Source: Mesoterricola silvestris (GTDB lineage Bacteria > Acidobacteriota > Holophagae > Holophagales > Holophagaceae). From it: a DNA stretch of 64,000 bases. Below are positions 23,615 through 35,318 of the stretch, piece by piece (the stretch's first letter is position 1; each line of letters begins with the position of its first letter). The position numbers were made by a program, and so were the translations under genes. Location: NCBI RefSeq assembly GCF_030295405.1, contig NZ_AP027080.1, forward strand, positions 4,262,001 to 4,326,000, in the 5' to 3' direction. The notes under the pieces were generated by a model. It searched no databases. It was not told the DNA's origin and saw only the letters and a list, made by a program, of their open reading frames with translations.

Positions 23615-24502
23615 ATGCGCCGCAGAGCCTGGGGCTGGAACCCGACCGGACGCAGGCGCTGGGCCATCCTGGTGCTCCTGCTGGGGCACTTCCTTTGGAT
23701 CCTCCTGGGCCGGGGCACCTCCAACCGCTGGCGCCACCTGCTGGACATGCTGTCCGCCCCTTCCCGGGCCGTGTCCGCCCGGGTGGAAATCTGGCGGGAC
23801 AACCGCCGCCAGAAGGTGTCCACCTACCGGGAGGCGGTGGCGGAGGTGGAGCGCCTGCGGGCCCAGGTGGCCGCCTTCCAGGCCGCCCGGGACGCCGCCG
23901 CGCCGCGCCTGGCCGAGGCGGAGGAGGCCACCCGCCTGCTGGGCCTGAAGAAGCTCCTGCCCCTGACCTTCAGTTCCGCCCGCATCGTATCCAATGTCCG
24001 CCGCGCGCCCTTCGGCGGCATGATCCTGGACCAGGGCCGGGACGGGGGGCTCCAGCCCGACCAGGGCGTCATCTGCCCGGACGGGGTGGTGGGCCGCATC
24101 TGGGACGTGGGTGCCACCCAGGCCAGCCTCCTGCCCCTGGACGCCTACAACGCCTCCACGGGGGTCATGCTGGCCCGCAGCCGGGCAACAGGCGTGCTGC
24201 AGGGCCTGGGACCGGGCAAGGCCGCCCTGCGCTACATTGGGAGCCAGGAGGTCGTCCAGGTGGGTGAGCCCGTGTACACGTCGGGTCTTGACCGCAATTT
24301 CCCCCGGGGCCTCCTGGTGGGCTACGTCACCTCCGTGCGCCCCCGGGAGACGGAACTCCAGGTGGAAGTGGGCCTTGCCGCCCCCCTGGACCGGGTGTCG
24401 CTGGTGCTGATCCTGCCCCCCCGCCCGCAACTGGAGCTGCAGCCGCCCGCGCCCCCGCCCCAGGCCGCCAAGCCCGGCCGGAAGCCCAAGGTCGCCCCAT
24501 GA
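23615..24502 (+). CDS. mreC: Rod-shape-determining protein MreC
   Basis: 295 residues: one N-terminal TM helix (about 16-33), a periplasmic coiled coil (about 65-110), and a beta-barrel domain typical of MreC with SARIVSNVRRAPFGGMILDQGRDGGLQPDQGVI-like strands and GEPVYTSGLDRNFPRGLLVGYV. A proline-rich C-terminal tail (about 268-295) is extra. MreC links MreB with PBP2/RodA in the periplasm. Confidence 0.93.
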   Translation: MRRRAWGWNPTGRRRWAILVLLLGHFLWILLGRGTSNRWRHLLDMLSAPSRAVSARVEIWRDNRRQKVSTYREAVAEVERLRAQVAAFQAARDAAAPRLAEAEEATRLLGLKKLLPLTFSSARIVSNVRRAPFGGMILDQGRDGGLQPDQGVICPDGVVGRIWDVGATQASLLPLDAYNASTGVMLARSRATGVLQGLGPGKAALRYIGSQEVVQVGEPVYTSGLDRNFPRGLLVGYVTSVRPRETELQVEVGLAAPLDRVSLVLILPPRPQLELQPPAPPPQAAKPGRKPKVAP

Positions 24503-24978
24503 CCGGCCAGACCGCCCCCATGCTGCGCCGCCATGCCATCGCCCTGGCGGCCCTGGCCGGCATCCACTTCACGGCGCCCTGGCCGGGCATCCAGGCCATC
24601 TTCCACGTGTTCCTCGTCCTGGGCTTGGCGCCCGGCTTCTCCACCCCCCTCCAGGGCCTGGGCTGGGCCCTGGCCGGCGGATGGGTCCTGGAAGGCACGA
24701 TGCGGGTCTACCCGCACCTGGGCGGCACCCCCCTGGCCAACATGCTGGTGTGCCTCCTGGCCTACTGGCTGGCCATCCAGTGGCCGCCCCACTCCCGCAA
24801 CCCCTTCTGGGGCCGGTGCGCGGCCCTGGCCGCCTTCCACTGGTTCCTGGCCAACCTTCTGGTGCGCTTCGCGGCGGGTCCCCACGCCTGGGGCTACGGG
24901 TGGGTCTGGACCCTGGCGGCCATCCCCCTGTGGGCGACCCTGGCCCTGCGGCTCCACCCCCCCATCCATCGGAGGTAG
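24499..24978 (+). CDS. mreD: Rod-shape-determining protein MreD
   Basis: 159 residues, almost wholly hydrophobic with about five TM helices, starting in an ATGA overlap with mreC. Sequence identity in this family is low, so the call rests on topology, size and its place between mreC and the PBP2 gene. It is part of the elongasome in the inner membrane. Confidence 0.85.
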   Translation: MTGQTAPMLRRHAIALAALAGIHFTAPWPGIQAIFHVFLVLGLAPGFSTPLQGLGWALAGGWVLEGTMRVYPHLGGTPLANMLVCLLAYWLAIQWPPHSRNPFWGRCAALAAFHWFLANLLVRFAAGPHAWGYGWVWTLAAIPLWATLALRLHPPIHRR

Positions 24979-24981
24979 CCG

Positions 24982-26853
24982 GTGGAGATCCTGAACCGAA
25001 GCCTCATCCACCGCCGCATCGCCGTCATGCGCACCGTGAGCCTGTGCATGATCCTGGGCCTGGTGCTGGCCTACGGCTGGGTGCAGCTGGGCCTGCGGAG
25101 CGAGATGCAGCACCTGGCCTTCTCCCAGGCCGTCAAGACCCGCGCCACCCCGGCCCCCCGGGGCATCATCTTCGACCGCAACGGCAACAAGATCGTGGAC
25201 AACCGCCGGGCCCTGCACCTGGTGATCCAGAACGAGGACCTGCCTTCGGACCCCGCGCAGATCGATGCCCTGGCCCTGAGCCTCCAGCTGGAGCCCGACC
25301 AGCTGCGGCGCCGCATCCAGGCCATTCGCCAGGCCGCGGGCAGCCGCATGCTCACCCTCATGGACAACCTGGACGATTCGGCCCTCGCCCGGGCCGAGGT
25401 GCTGCGCGCGCGGTTCCCCTTCCTCAGCATCGAAGTGGCCCCCCGGCGGGTGTACCTGGGCCAGGACCTGGCCGGCCACGCCCTGGGCTACGTGGGTGAG
25501 GTGACCCCCGCCGAGCTGGAGAAGAACCCCGACCGCTACCAGCTGGGCGAGATCATCGGCCGCACCGGCTTCGAGGCGTCCCGCAACGACCGCCTGCGGG
25601 GCGTGGACGGCCAGCGCCGGATCCTGGTGGACTACCTGGGCCGGGAAGTGGCGGTGTTCGGCCTGAACGAGGCCAAGCCCGGGCGCAGCGTCTACCTCAC
25701 CCTGGACGCGGGCCTCCAGCAGACCCTGAAGGACGCCCTGGGGGGGGAGAACGGCGCGGGCGTGGTGCTGGACCTGCGGGACGGCGGCATCCTGGCCATG
25801 TACTCCAGCCCCTCGTACGACCCCAACATCTTCCTGAACCGCCTCACCCAGGAGCAGGTGGACAAGTACTGGAACAACCCCGAGCGCCCCATGCTGGACC
25901 GGGTCACCCAGGGCCGCTACGCCCCCGGCTCCACCTTCAAGCTCCTGGTGGCGCTGTGCGCGCTGGAGAAGGGCATCATCACCCCCGAGACCGTCTTCCA
26001 TTGCGGAGGCCACAAGGTCTTCTACAACCGCGATTTCCGCTGCGACGCCACCCACGGGTCCGTGAACCTCGTCCAGGCCATCGCCCGGAGCTGCGACATC
26101 TACTTCTACGAGCTGGGCATGCGCCTGGACATCGACGACATCTACGCCACCGCCGCCAAGTACGGGCTCACCGTGCCCACCGGCGTGGACCTGCCCCACG
26201 AGGCCGTGTCGCGGGTGCCCAGCCGGGAATGGAAGAAGCGGGTGAAGAAGGAGAAGTGGTGGCCCGGGGAGACCGTCAGCGTGGCCATCGGCCAGGGCGC
26301 CAACAGCCTCACCCCCATCAGCCTGGCGCGCTTCTACGCCATGCTGGCCACCAAGGGCAAGCTCCTCACGCCCCACCTGCTCTACGGCATCCTCCCCGAG
26401 GGCAGCCGGACCATGGAGGCCTTCCAGCCGCCCCCGCCCAAGGACACCGGCCTGGACCCGAAGATCCAGGCGGTGCTTGAGGAGGGCCTCTACGAAGTGG
26501 TGCGCTCGGGCACCGCCGCGGCCTCCGCCGTGCCGGGGGTGACGATGGTGGGCAAGACCGGCACCAGCCAGGTCACCACCTTCGTGGACAAGAGCCACTA
26601 CGCCAAGCTCGCGAAGAAGTACAAGGACAACGCCCTCTTCGCGGGGTACGCCCCCCGGGAGAACCCCCAGATCGCCTTCGTGGTGGTGGCCGAGAACGCC
26701 GGCTTCGGCGCCTCCAGCGCGGCCCCCGTGGCCAAGAAGCTCGTCCAGTACTGGTTCATCGACCGCCTCAAGAAGCCCCTGCCGCCGCCCTCGGCCAAGC
26801 TCCCCGACGAGTTCGCCCCGCCCCAGCCCCAGGAAGGCGGGGAGGAGCCATGA
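24982..26853 (+). CDS. mrdA: Penicillin-binding protein 2 (elongation transpeptidase)
   Basis: 623 residues from a GTG start 3 bp after mreD. TM anchor at ~17-36, PBP dimerisation domain (ATPAPRGIIFDRNGNKIVDN onward) and transpeptidase domain. Catalytic motifs: SxxK as GSTFK (Ser317), SxN position as SCD in ARSCDIYFYELG, and KTG in VGKTGTSQ. It cross-links peptidoglycan during lateral growth together with RodA. The C-terminus is a proline-rich extension. The next gene, rodA, overlaps by 4 bp. Confidence 0.95.
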   Translation: MEILNRSLIHRRIAVMRTVSLCMILGLVLAYGWVQLGLRSEMQHLAFSQAVKTRATPAPRGIIFDRNGNKIVDNRRALHLVIQNEDLPSDPAQIDALALSLQLEPDQLRRRIQAIRQAAGSRMLTLMDNLDDSALARAEVLRARFPFLSIEVAPRRVYLGQDLAGHALGYVGEVTPAELEKNPDRYQLGEIIGRTGFEASRNDRLRGVDGQRRILVDYLGREVAVFGLNEAKPGRSVYLTLDAGLQQTLKDALGGENGAGVVLDLRDGGILAMYSSPSYDPNIFLNRLTQEQVDKYWNNPERPMLDRVTQGRYAPGSTFKLLVALCALEKGIITPETVFHCGGHKVFYNRDFRCDATHGSVNLVQAIARSCDIYFYELGMRLDIDDIYATAAKYGLTVPTGVDLPHEAVSRVPSREWKKRVKKEKWWPGETVSVAIGQGANSLTPISLARFYAMLATKGKLLTPHLLYGILPEGSRTMEAFQPPPPKDTGLDPKIQAVLEEGLYEVVRSGTAAASAVPGVTMVGKTGTSQVTTFVDKSHYAKLAKKYKDNALFAGYAPRENPQIAFVVVAENAGFGASSAAPVAKKLVQYWFIDRLKKPLPPPSAKLPDEFAPPQPQEGGEEP

Positions 26854-27935
26854 GGGAGCGCCTGCGCGCCCTGGACACGGCCCTGCTGTGGCCCATGGTC
26901 CTCCTGGTGATCATGGGCACCCTGACGGTCTATTCCGCGGGCCGGGGCACGGTCCAGTCCACCCTGTGGGCCAAGCAGACCGTGTGGAACCTCATGGGCT
27001 TCGCCGTCATGGCCTTCCTGGCGAGCCTCAATCCCAAGCGCATCCTCCGCAGCGGGTTCCCCCTCTACGTCGTGGGCATCCTGTTCCTGGCCCTGGTGCT
27101 GGTTGCGGGGCGCAAGATCGGGGGCTCGCAGCGCTGGATCGTGCTGGCCGGCCTCACCTTCCAGCCCAGCGAGCTCATGAAGTGGCTGACCCTGCTGTTC
27201 GTGGCGCACCGCCTGGGCACGCGCCAGCCCCAGGACCTCACGGCCCGGGACCTGGCCGGCGTCTCCGCCCTGGTGTTCTTCCCCATGCTCCTGGTGCTCA
27301 AGCAGCCCGACCTGGGCATGGCGGTGAGCTTCCTGCCCATCCTGGTGCTGATCCCCATCCTGAAGGGCCTGCGGGCCAAATGGGTGGCCCTGACCCTCGT
27401 GCTGATGACCCTGGGCGGCGTGGTGGGCTGGCAGAAGGCCCTCAAGCCGTACCAGAAGCAGCGCATCCTCACCTTCCTGGACCCCGGGGCCGACCTCAAG
27501 GGCAAGGGCTACCAGATCAACCAGAGCCGCATCGCCATCGGCGCCGGCGGCCTCACCGGCCAGGGCTTCACCTCCGGCAGCCAGACCCAGCTCAATTTCC
27601 TGCCCGTGAAGACCACGGACTTCGTCTTCTCGGTGTGGGCCGAGGAGCGCGGGTTCCTGGGCGTCCTGCTGGCCCTGGGCCTCTTCGGGCTGGTGCTCAC
27701 GCGGATCCTGGACACGGCCGTGGCCGCCAAGAGCGCCTCGGAGACCTACTTCTGCGTGGGGGCCGCGGGCATCATCGCCCTGCACCTGCTCGTCAACGTG
27801 GGCATGGTCATCGGGGTGCTGCCCAACAAGGGCATCGTGCTGCCCTTCTTCAGCGCCGGCGGGAGCAGCACGCTCAGCTACTTCCTGGGGCTGGGGGTGG
27901 TGATGGCGGTGCGGCACCGGGCGCAGATCAAGTAG
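26850..27935 (+). CDS. rodA: Peptidoglycan glycosyltransferase RodA
   Basis: 361 residues with about ten TM helices and SEDS-family motifs: QRWIVLAGLTFQPSELMK, VLKQPDLGMAVSF, YQINQSRIAIGAGGLTGQGF, LPVKTTDFVFSVWAEERGFLG and the C-terminal LPFFSAGGSSTLSYFLGLG. It polymerises lipid II in complex with the PBP2 encoded just upstream. The ATGA overlap with mrdA indicates coupled translation. Confidence 0.95.
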   Translation: MRERLRALDTALLWPMVLLVIMGTLTVYSAGRGTVQSTLWAKQTVWNLMGFAVMAFLASLNPKRILRSGFPLYVVGILFLALVLVAGRKIGGSQRWIVLAGLTFQPSELMKWLTLLFVAHRLGTRQPQDLTARDLAGVSALVFFPMLLVLKQPDLGMAVSFLPILVLIPILKGLRAKWVALTLVLMTLGGVVGWQKALKPYQKQRILTFLDPGADLKGKGYQINQSRIAIGAGGLTGQGFTSGSQTQLNFLPVKTTDFVFSVWAEERGFLGVLLALGLFGLVLTRILDTAVAAKSASETYFCVGAAGIIALHLLVNVGMVIGVLPNKGIVLPFFSAGGSSTLSYFLGLGVVMAVRHRAQIK

Positions 27936-29942
<2,007 letters not shown>

Positions 29943-29951
29943 GGACGCCCC

Positions 29952-31463
29952 ATGACGAGCACCCCCCGCAGGATCGGCAAGTTCGAGATCGTTGAGCGCC
30001 TGGGCGAAGGGGCCATGGGCGAGGTCTTCCTGGCCCGGGACACCCTGCTGGGGCGGGAAGTGGCCATCAAGACCATCCGCGCCGCCCTCACCTCCCCCGA
30101 CGCCAAGGACCGCTTCTTCCGGGAGGCCCAGGCCGCGGGCCGCCTCAACCACCCCAACCTCGTCACCATCCATGAGTTCGGCGAGGAGGACGGCACGCTC
30201 TTCATGGTCATGGAGTACGTGCCCGGCGACGACCTGGGCAGGCTCCTGGCCTCCCGGGAACTGTCGCACCGGGAGATGCTCGAGCTCCTGGCCCAGGTGT
30301 GCGACGGCCTGGGCTTCGCCCACCAGCGGGGCGTCCTCCACCGGGATATCAAGCCCACCAACATCCGCATCACCCGCGTCTCCGGACGCCTCGCGGCCAA
30401 GGTCCTGGACTTCGGCATCGCGCGCCTGGCCGGGAGCGACCTCACCGCCACCGGGGCCCTCCTGGGCACCTTCGGCTACATGGCCCCCGAGTACATCCAG
30501 TCCGGCAAACCCGACGCCCGGGCCGACCTGTTCGCGGTGGGGGTGATCCTGTACGAGACCCTGGCGGGCTTCCCCCCCTTCGGCGGCGAGTCCACGGCCA
30601 CGGTGCTCCACCGCATCGTCAACGAGGAGCCCGCCCCCCTGGACCCGGACCAGCTCACCGGCATCAGCCCCGCCATCCAGGGCGTGGTGGCCCGGGCCCT
30701 GGCCAAGGACCCCGCCGCGCGGTACCCCAGCGCCGAGGCCCTGGCGGAGGCCCTGCGCGCGGCCCGGGACCCCTGGTGGGACCCCGCCTCCGACAAGGGC
30801 GCCACCCGGAGCGACCGGCTCCTGGACCTGCCCCAGCGGGGCCGGAAACCCGCGCCCCGCGCGGAAGGGGCTCCTTCCCACGCCTGGATCTACCTCGCCG
30901 TCGCCGCGGTCATGGCGGTCCTCACCGCGGGGGCGGGCTGGCTCTGGATCCGCCACCGCCGGCACCGCCCCGTCCCGGCCCCGCCCGTGGCGGTCCAGCC
31001 CGCGGCGCAGCCGGTCGTGGCCCCGGCCCCGCCGGTGGAGGCCCCCAAGCCCGAACCCCCCGCCCCCGAACCCGCCAAGGCCGAGCCCTCCCGGCCCACC
31101 CCCGCGCCCCAGGCCGTCAAGGCCGAACCCAAGGCCGCGCCCGAACCCGCCGCCCCGGCCAGGGCCGGCGCCTACGCCACCCTCGACCAGGCCGCCCGGG
31201 CCCTGGACACCGACCCCAAGGGCGCCCTGGCCTTCCTGGAAAATGCGGTCAAGGAGGATCCCACCAACGAGCGCGCCATCGCCCTGCGCATCGCCGCGCT
31301 CTACGACGCGGGCGACTACCGGGGCTGCTCCCTGGCCATCCGAGGCGCCCGGGAGACGGGGCACCCCCTCTGGCCCATGGCCCTGAAGTACCCCCGCCTG
31401 CGAAAGGCCCTGGAGCAGGAGCGGATCACCCCGCGCCTCCTGAGGCGCAGGCAGGCTCAGTAG
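29952..31463 (+). CDS. PknB-type serine/threonine protein kinase with single TM and C-terminal helical domain
   Basis: 503 residues. The Hanks-type kinase domain (about 8-265) has GEGAMGEVFLAR, VAIK, catalytic HRDIKPTN, DFGIARLAG and APEY; the APE Ala-Pro-Glu and the RD arginine are intact, so it is likely active. A TM helix (about 316-336) is followed by a Pro/Ala/Lys-rich linker (about 345-395) and a TPR-like helical region (ALDTDPKGALAFLENAVKEDPTNERAI). The extracytoplasmic part has no PASTA repeats. Its 3' end overlaps the convergent lipoprotein gene by 7 bp. Ligand and substrates are unknown. Confidence 0.88.
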   Translation: MTSTPRRIGKFEIVERLGEGAMGEVFLARDTLLGREVAIKTIRAALTSPDAKDRFFREAQAAGRLNHPNLVTIHEFGEEDGTLFMVMEYVPGDDLGRLLASRELSHREMLELLAQVCDGLGFAHQRGVLHRDIKPTNIRITRVSGRLAAKVLDFGIARLAGSDLTATGALLGTFGYMAPEYIQSGKPDARADLFAVGVILYETLAGFPPFGGESTATVLHRIVNEEPAPLDPDQLTGISPAIQGVVARALAKDPAARYPSAEALAEALRAARDPWWDPASDKGATRSDRLLDLPQRGRKPAPRAEGAPSHAWIYLAVAAVMAVLTAGAGWLWIRHRRHRPVPAPPVAVQPAAQPVVAPAPPVEAPKPEPPAPEPAKAEPSRPTPAPQAVKAEPKAAPEPAAPARAGAYATLDQAARALDTDPKGALAFLENAVKEDPTNERAIALRIAALYDAGDYRGCSLAIRGARETGHPLWPMALKYPRLRKALEQERITPRLLRRRQAQ

Positions 31464-31870
31464 TCCATCTGCGCCTCGCGGATCAGCCAGGCCCCGTCCC
31501 GGAGCTCCCACCGCAGGAGGAGGCGCTTCCGGGCGCGGTCCCCGGGCACCAGCTCGCCCCCGGTCCGGCCCGTGAGGACCACCTCCAGGGTCTGCAGGGC
31601 CCGGGGGCCGTCCACCTCGATCCGCTGGGATAGGACGGTCACCCCCACCTTTTCCCGGGCCAGCACGCCGCCCAGGAAGAACCTCGCCCCGGCCCGGTCC
31701 ATGCCCTCGGGGCCCGCGAACTTCGGCGAGAGCACCAATGACGCCGCCGCGGCGTCCCCGGCCTCCACGGCCCCGCGGGCGCCCTCGAAGGCCCTGCGGA
31801 TCCGCGCCTCGGGCCCTTCGCGGGAACAGGCCGCCAGGGCCGCCAGGAGGACCGCGGCGGCGGCCCTCAT
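31457..31870 (-). CDS. Small lipoprotein, NTF2-like
   Basis: 137 residues from ATG 31870, which overlaps the CYTH-gene stop (ATGA). The signal MRAAAAVLLAALAACS has lipobox LAAC (Cys15). The mature part has a helix-helix-sheet pattern (ARIRRAFEGARGAVEAGDAAAASLVLSPKF, then strands ending LRWELRDGAWLIREAQMDY), which resembles SnoaL/NTF2-like lipoproteins. No catalytic motif. Co-transcribed with the CYTH gene. Confidence 0.65.
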   Translation of the reverse strand: MRAAAAVLLAALAACSREGPEARIRRAFEGARGAVEAGDAAAASLVLSPKFAGPEGMDRAGARFFLGGVLAREKVGVTVLSQRIEVDGPRALQTLEVVLTGRTGGELVPGDRARKRLLLRWELRDGAWLIREAQMDY

Positions 31871-32385
31871 CCCAGCTCCCGGAACAGCGTGACGTAGCTG
31901 CGGGGCTCCACCTGGGCCTCCTCCAGGCCGAGCTGGCCCATGGCTTCGCGGATCGCCCCGGGGCTCCCCTCCAGTTCGAGGTAGCACCCGAAGGGGGCCT
32001 CGTCCAGGCACGCCACCAGGGCCCCGCGGTTCCACACGGAGCGGCTCTTGCGCATCTCGAAGACCGGGCCGAAACCCATCTGCCCGAGGATCCCCTCCAG
32101 GGCCGCGGGGTCGCCCACCGTGGTCTCCACTTCGGGGCGGATCTTCAGGAGCGGGTCCGGCACCCGCGCCCCCTTCCAGGTGAGGGTGGCCGTGCCGCCG
32201 TAGCGGCGCAGGCGCAGCGCGCCGCCCTGGGCGCGGAGCTCCCCGTCCCGGTCCCAGAGGACGCTCAGCTCCGGGCCCTGGGCGCTCGCCAGGAGGAACC
32301 CGCAGGCCTCCAGCCGGAGGCGCGCCGGCGCGAGGGCGGGGATCCGGAACTTCATCTCGATTTCCATGGGGTGGGCATGTTTCAT
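31867..32385 (-). CDS. CYTH-domain protein (triphosphatase / class IV adenylate cyclase-like)
   Basis: 172 residues from ATG 32385, preceded by GAGGACG; a later ATG at 32367 is possible. The N-terminal EIEMKFRI is the ExExK signature of the CYTH superfamily. Following strands keep the alternating charged pattern: GALRLRRYGGTATLTWKG, RPEVETTVGD, RKSRSVWNRG, VACLDEAPFGCYLELEG. Members hydrolyse tripolyphosphate or thiamine triphosphate, or make cAMP, with a metal in a beta-tunnel. The substrate cannot be assigned. Note the nearby cNMP-binding gene at 7591, though it is not linked. Confidence 0.8.
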   Translation of the reverse strand: MKHAHPMEIEMKFRIPALAPARLRLEACGFLLASAQGPELSVLWDRDGELRAQGGALRLRRYGGTATLTWKGARVPDPLLKIRPEVETTVGDPAALEGILGQMGFGPVFEMRKSRSVWNRGALVACLDEAPFGCYLELEGSPGAIREAMGQLGLEEAQVEPRSYVTLFRELG

Positions 32386-32437
32386 GGCGGGACGTCCTCG
32401 AATGATTGCATCATGTGCAAGGAGGTTCGAGCCAGCA

Positions 32438-33748
32438 GTGATCCCGAAACGGTACCTTTTCGCCAGCATGTTCATCGCCGCGATGCTCATGCTGTTGGCT
32501 GTGGTGCAGGCTCCGCGTTCCACGCGGGAGGGCGGCGCCGTGGTGGCCACCGGAGCCGTGGAGCAGACCCTGGACACCTTCGAGACCCTGGCCGAATGCC
32601 GCCTCCAGGACGGCTGGACCCCCCGCTTCCAGGGGGCCCAGGATCCGGACCAGGAACAGCCCTGGCCCTATGGCGGCGGCTTCGGCACCCCCTGGGAGCC
32701 CGCCTCGGCCTACCTGGCCGACCAGGGCCTGGCCCTCAACGGCCCCGGCGGCCACAGCGAAGTCACCCTCTGGCGCGGCCTGGAATGGCGCCACTACCGG
32801 TTCGACGCCCCCATCGCCAGCGCGCGCCTGGATCCCGCCAAGGGGAACCGGCTCCTGGTGACCCTCACCCTCGGCCAGGACCGCTTCGAGACCCGGCTGA
32901 TGGAGATCCCCGAAGGCCGCGTGCTCTGGGCCACGGAAAGCGGGCCCTGGAGCCGGTTCAGCTGGGACGGCCGCGCCGTGCTCCTGGGCCTGCGCGCCCC
33001 CCAGCCGGAGGCCGCCCTCCTTCTGGCCACCCTGCCGGCGGAGGCCGAGCGTCCCGCGAGCACCCTGGCCGCCTGGGACGAAAAGGCCCTGCCCCCGCCC
33101 CCCCGGGGCTGGCCCACCCGCCAGGAGCAGCTCTGGGACGACGGGCAGGACCTGCCCGGAGCCCGGCTCCTCACCCCCTGGCAGCCCGGCGCCCGCCTCT
33201 GGTTCCCGGCCCGGGACCGGCTCTGGGTCGGCGGGGGCGGCCAATGGACCCTCTGGACCCTGGAGGACGGCACCTGGCGCCGGGAGGCCACGGGCCCCGG
33301 CCAGCTCCAGGCCCAGCCCCCCCTGCGCATGGCCCTGGACGTGCCCGGGCGCAAGGGCGAGCCCGCCGTGCGGAAGACCTCCCGGCCCGACCGGGCGGAG
33401 TGGACCGACGTGCCCGCCGGGGCCGAGCCCTGGCCCGCCTATGACCCCGCCTGGGCCTGGTGGCGGGAGGACCTGGCGGCCACCGCCTGGGACCAGCGCT
33501 GGGGGAAGGGCACCGCCGACCTGCCCCCGGAGCGGCAGCGGCAGGCCCTCCTGCGCGCCTTCCGGCCCGAATGGAGGACGGCCCGGGGCCTGCGGGCCTC
33601 CGTGAAGGGCTGGATCCCCGACGGCCCCGAGATCGCCCTGCGGGAGGCCACCGAATCCGCCTGGGTGTGGGTGGGCGAACGGGCCCTCCTCGTGCGGCTG
33701 CAACCCACACTGAGACTGAAGTCCGTGAAGACAGCATTGAAACGTTAG
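32438..33748 (+). CDS. Membrane-anchored protein of unknown function
   Basis: 436 residues from a GTG at 32438 with a strong AAGGAGG 12 bp upstream. A single N-terminal TM helix (about 8-25: LFASMFIAAMLMLLAVV) leaves a large periplasmic part, rich in Trp and Pro, with a repeated pattern of short strands (SEVTLWRGLEWRHYRF, RVLWATESGPWSRFSWDGRAVLLGL, GQWTLWTLEDGTWRRE). This suggests a beta-propeller or WD-like fold. The last 90 residues are helical, with three tryptophan-rich stretches. No family was recognised. Confidence 0.6.
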   Translation: MIPKRYLFASMFIAAMLMLLAVVQAPRSTREGGAVVATGAVEQTLDTFETLAECRLQDGWTPRFQGAQDPDQEQPWPYGGGFGTPWEPASAYLADQGLALNGPGGHSEVTLWRGLEWRHYRFDAPIASARLDPAKGNRLLVTLTLGQDRFETRLMEIPEGRVLWATESGPWSRFSWDGRAVLLGLRAPQPEAALLLATLPAEAERPASTLAAWDEKALPPPPRGWPTRQEQLWDDGQDLPGARLLTPWQPGARLWFPARDRLWVGGGGQWTLWTLEDGTWRREATGPGQLQAQPPLRMALDVPGRKGEPAVRKTSRPDRAEWTDVPAGAEPWPAYDPAWAWWREDLAATAWDQRWGKGTADLPPERQRQALLRAFRPEWRTARGLRASVKGWIPDGPEIALREATESAWVWVGERALLVRLQPTLRLKSVKTALKR

Positions 33749-33820
33749 ATACCATGTAGCGTGGTCTCTGTTAGTGTTAGCGCAGCCACTTCCCCGCAAT
33801 CCGGCATCCCGAGGTTCCCT

Positions 33821-35314
33821 ATGCCCCGTCTTCTCCTCGTGGACGACAACCAGCGAATCCACCAGATCGTCGAAACGCTCTTGACCGCCACGGACATCGA
33901 GCTGGTCTGCGCCTCCTCCGGCGCCGAGGCCCTGGACCTGGTGTCCACCGCCGGCCCCTTCGACGTGGCGCTCCTGGACACCACCATGCAGGGCATGGAC
34001 GGCTGGGAGCTCCTGGACCGCCTGCGCCGGGACGCGGCCACCGCCCGCATGCCCATCGCCATGATGGCCGGCGTCCTGGACGTGGTGGACCCCGGCACCG
34101 TGGAGAAGGCCCCCATCCAGGGCTTCCTGAAGAAGCCCGTGGAACTGCGCGACCTGGCCGACCGGGTGCGGACCCTCCTGGTCACCCCCGTGGAGCCCCC
34201 CGCCCCCGAACCGGCCCCGGGAGCCGTCACCGGGAATTTCGAGACCCTGCCCTACCTCAAGCTCTCCGACCACCCCCTGCCCGACGCGGACCTTCTCCTC
34301 CTGGAGCCCTCGGATCTCTTCGTGGAGGAGGAGGCGCCCCTCCCCGACGCGCCCCTGGAGACCCTGGAATCCCTGGAGCTGGAGGAGCTGGACCTGGAGA
34401 GCCTCAAGGGCCTCGGGGCGCCCCCGGCCCCCGTGGAGCCCGCCGCCGTGGACGCCGCCGCCCTGCCCGAACTCGCCCCGGAGGACGCCCACCCCGGCGA
34501 GACCCTGGAACTGGGCGTCGTCACGGATGAGCTGCCCGACCTGGGCCCCTCCCAGGAGATCGACGAGCCCTCCCCCCTGCCGGACCACCACATGGCGCCC
34601 ACCCCGGTCCTGCCCGTGGACTGGTCCGACGAAAGCGAGACCCTCCTGGAGCTCACCCGCGAGCCGGCCCGGGACGAGGAGCCCACCACCGCCATCCACG
34701 CCATGGCCGCCGCGGCCATGGAGGACCACAGCGACTTCGATCCCGACAGCTTCCTGGAACAGGATCCGGGCCCCGCGCCCACCCCCCCCTTCCTTCCGGA
34801 GATCCCGGAGACCAGCACCCCCGTGGGCCTCGCCGTGGTCCCCGAAGCCGATCTCCTGGACGACATCGGCGATATCCCCGACCTGGAGGACCTGTCCTCC
34901 CTGGACGGCGCGCCGCCCTCCGCGGAGGGCGAGGGCGCCGCGGCCCCCTGGTCCACGACCCTCAGCCTCCCGGACCCGTCGCAGCCCACGCCCGCCGTCC
35001 TGTCCGAAGTGGTGCCGGAGGAGATCGAGCCCCTTCCCGAACCGGTCTTCGTGCGGGAACCCGAACCCGCCGCGCTGCTGGTGTCCGAGCCCATCCACGT
35101 GCCCGAGCTGGAAGCCGCCCCCCTTCCGGTCGCCGGCGCGGTGGCCGCCCCGGCCCCGGTGGAGGGCGCCGACCCCCTGGCGGCCCTCCTGGGGGACCCG
35201 GTCCTCATGGACCGCCTCGCCAAGGCCGTCGTGGCCAGGCTGGGCGAAGAGACCCTCCGGGAGATCGCCTGGGAAGTGATGCCCGAGATGGCCGACCGGC
35301 TCCACCGGAGCTGA
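33821..35314 (+). CDS. Receiver-domain protein with long acidic tail
   Basis: 497 residues from ATG 33821 with GAGG upstream. The receiver (1-120) has LLLVDDNQR, phospho-acceptor Asp in VALLDTTMQGMDGWELL, and Lys in FLKKPVELRDL; the usual Thr/Ser switch position reads MMAG. A ~330-residue acidic, proline-rich tail with many LEDLSSLDG- and LELEELDLESL-like segments and no output domain follows. The last ~50 residues form a helix with LMDRLAKAVVARLGEETLREIAWEVMPEMADRL, a pattern I recall at the ends of other orphan regulators. It is probably a scaffold or polarity-type regulator. The next gene starts 4 bp later. Confidence 0.75.
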   Translation: MPRLLLVDDNQRIHQIVETLLTATDIELVCASSGAEALDLVSTAGPFDVALLDTTMQGMDGWELLDRLRRDAATARMPIAMMAGVLDVVDPGTVEKAPIQGFLKKPVELRDLADRVRTLLVTPVEPPAPEPAPGAVTGNFETLPYLKLSDHPLPDADLLLLEPSDLFVEEEAPLPDAPLETLESLELEELDLESLKGLGAPPAPVEPAAVDAAALPELAPEDAHPGETLELGVVTDELPDLGPSQEIDEPSPLPDHHMAPTPVLPVDWSDESETLLELTREPARDEEPTTAIHAMAAAAMEDHSDFDPDSFLEQDPGPAPTPPFLPEIPETSTPVGLAVVPEADLLDDIGDIPDLEDLSSLDGAPPSAEGEGAAAPWSTTLSLPDPSQPTPAVLSEVVPEEIEPLPEPVFVREPEPAALLVSEPIHVPELEAAPLPVAGAVAAPAPVEGADPLAALLGDPVLMDRLAKAVVARLGEETLREIAWEVMPEMADRLHRS

Positions 35315-35318
35315 ATCG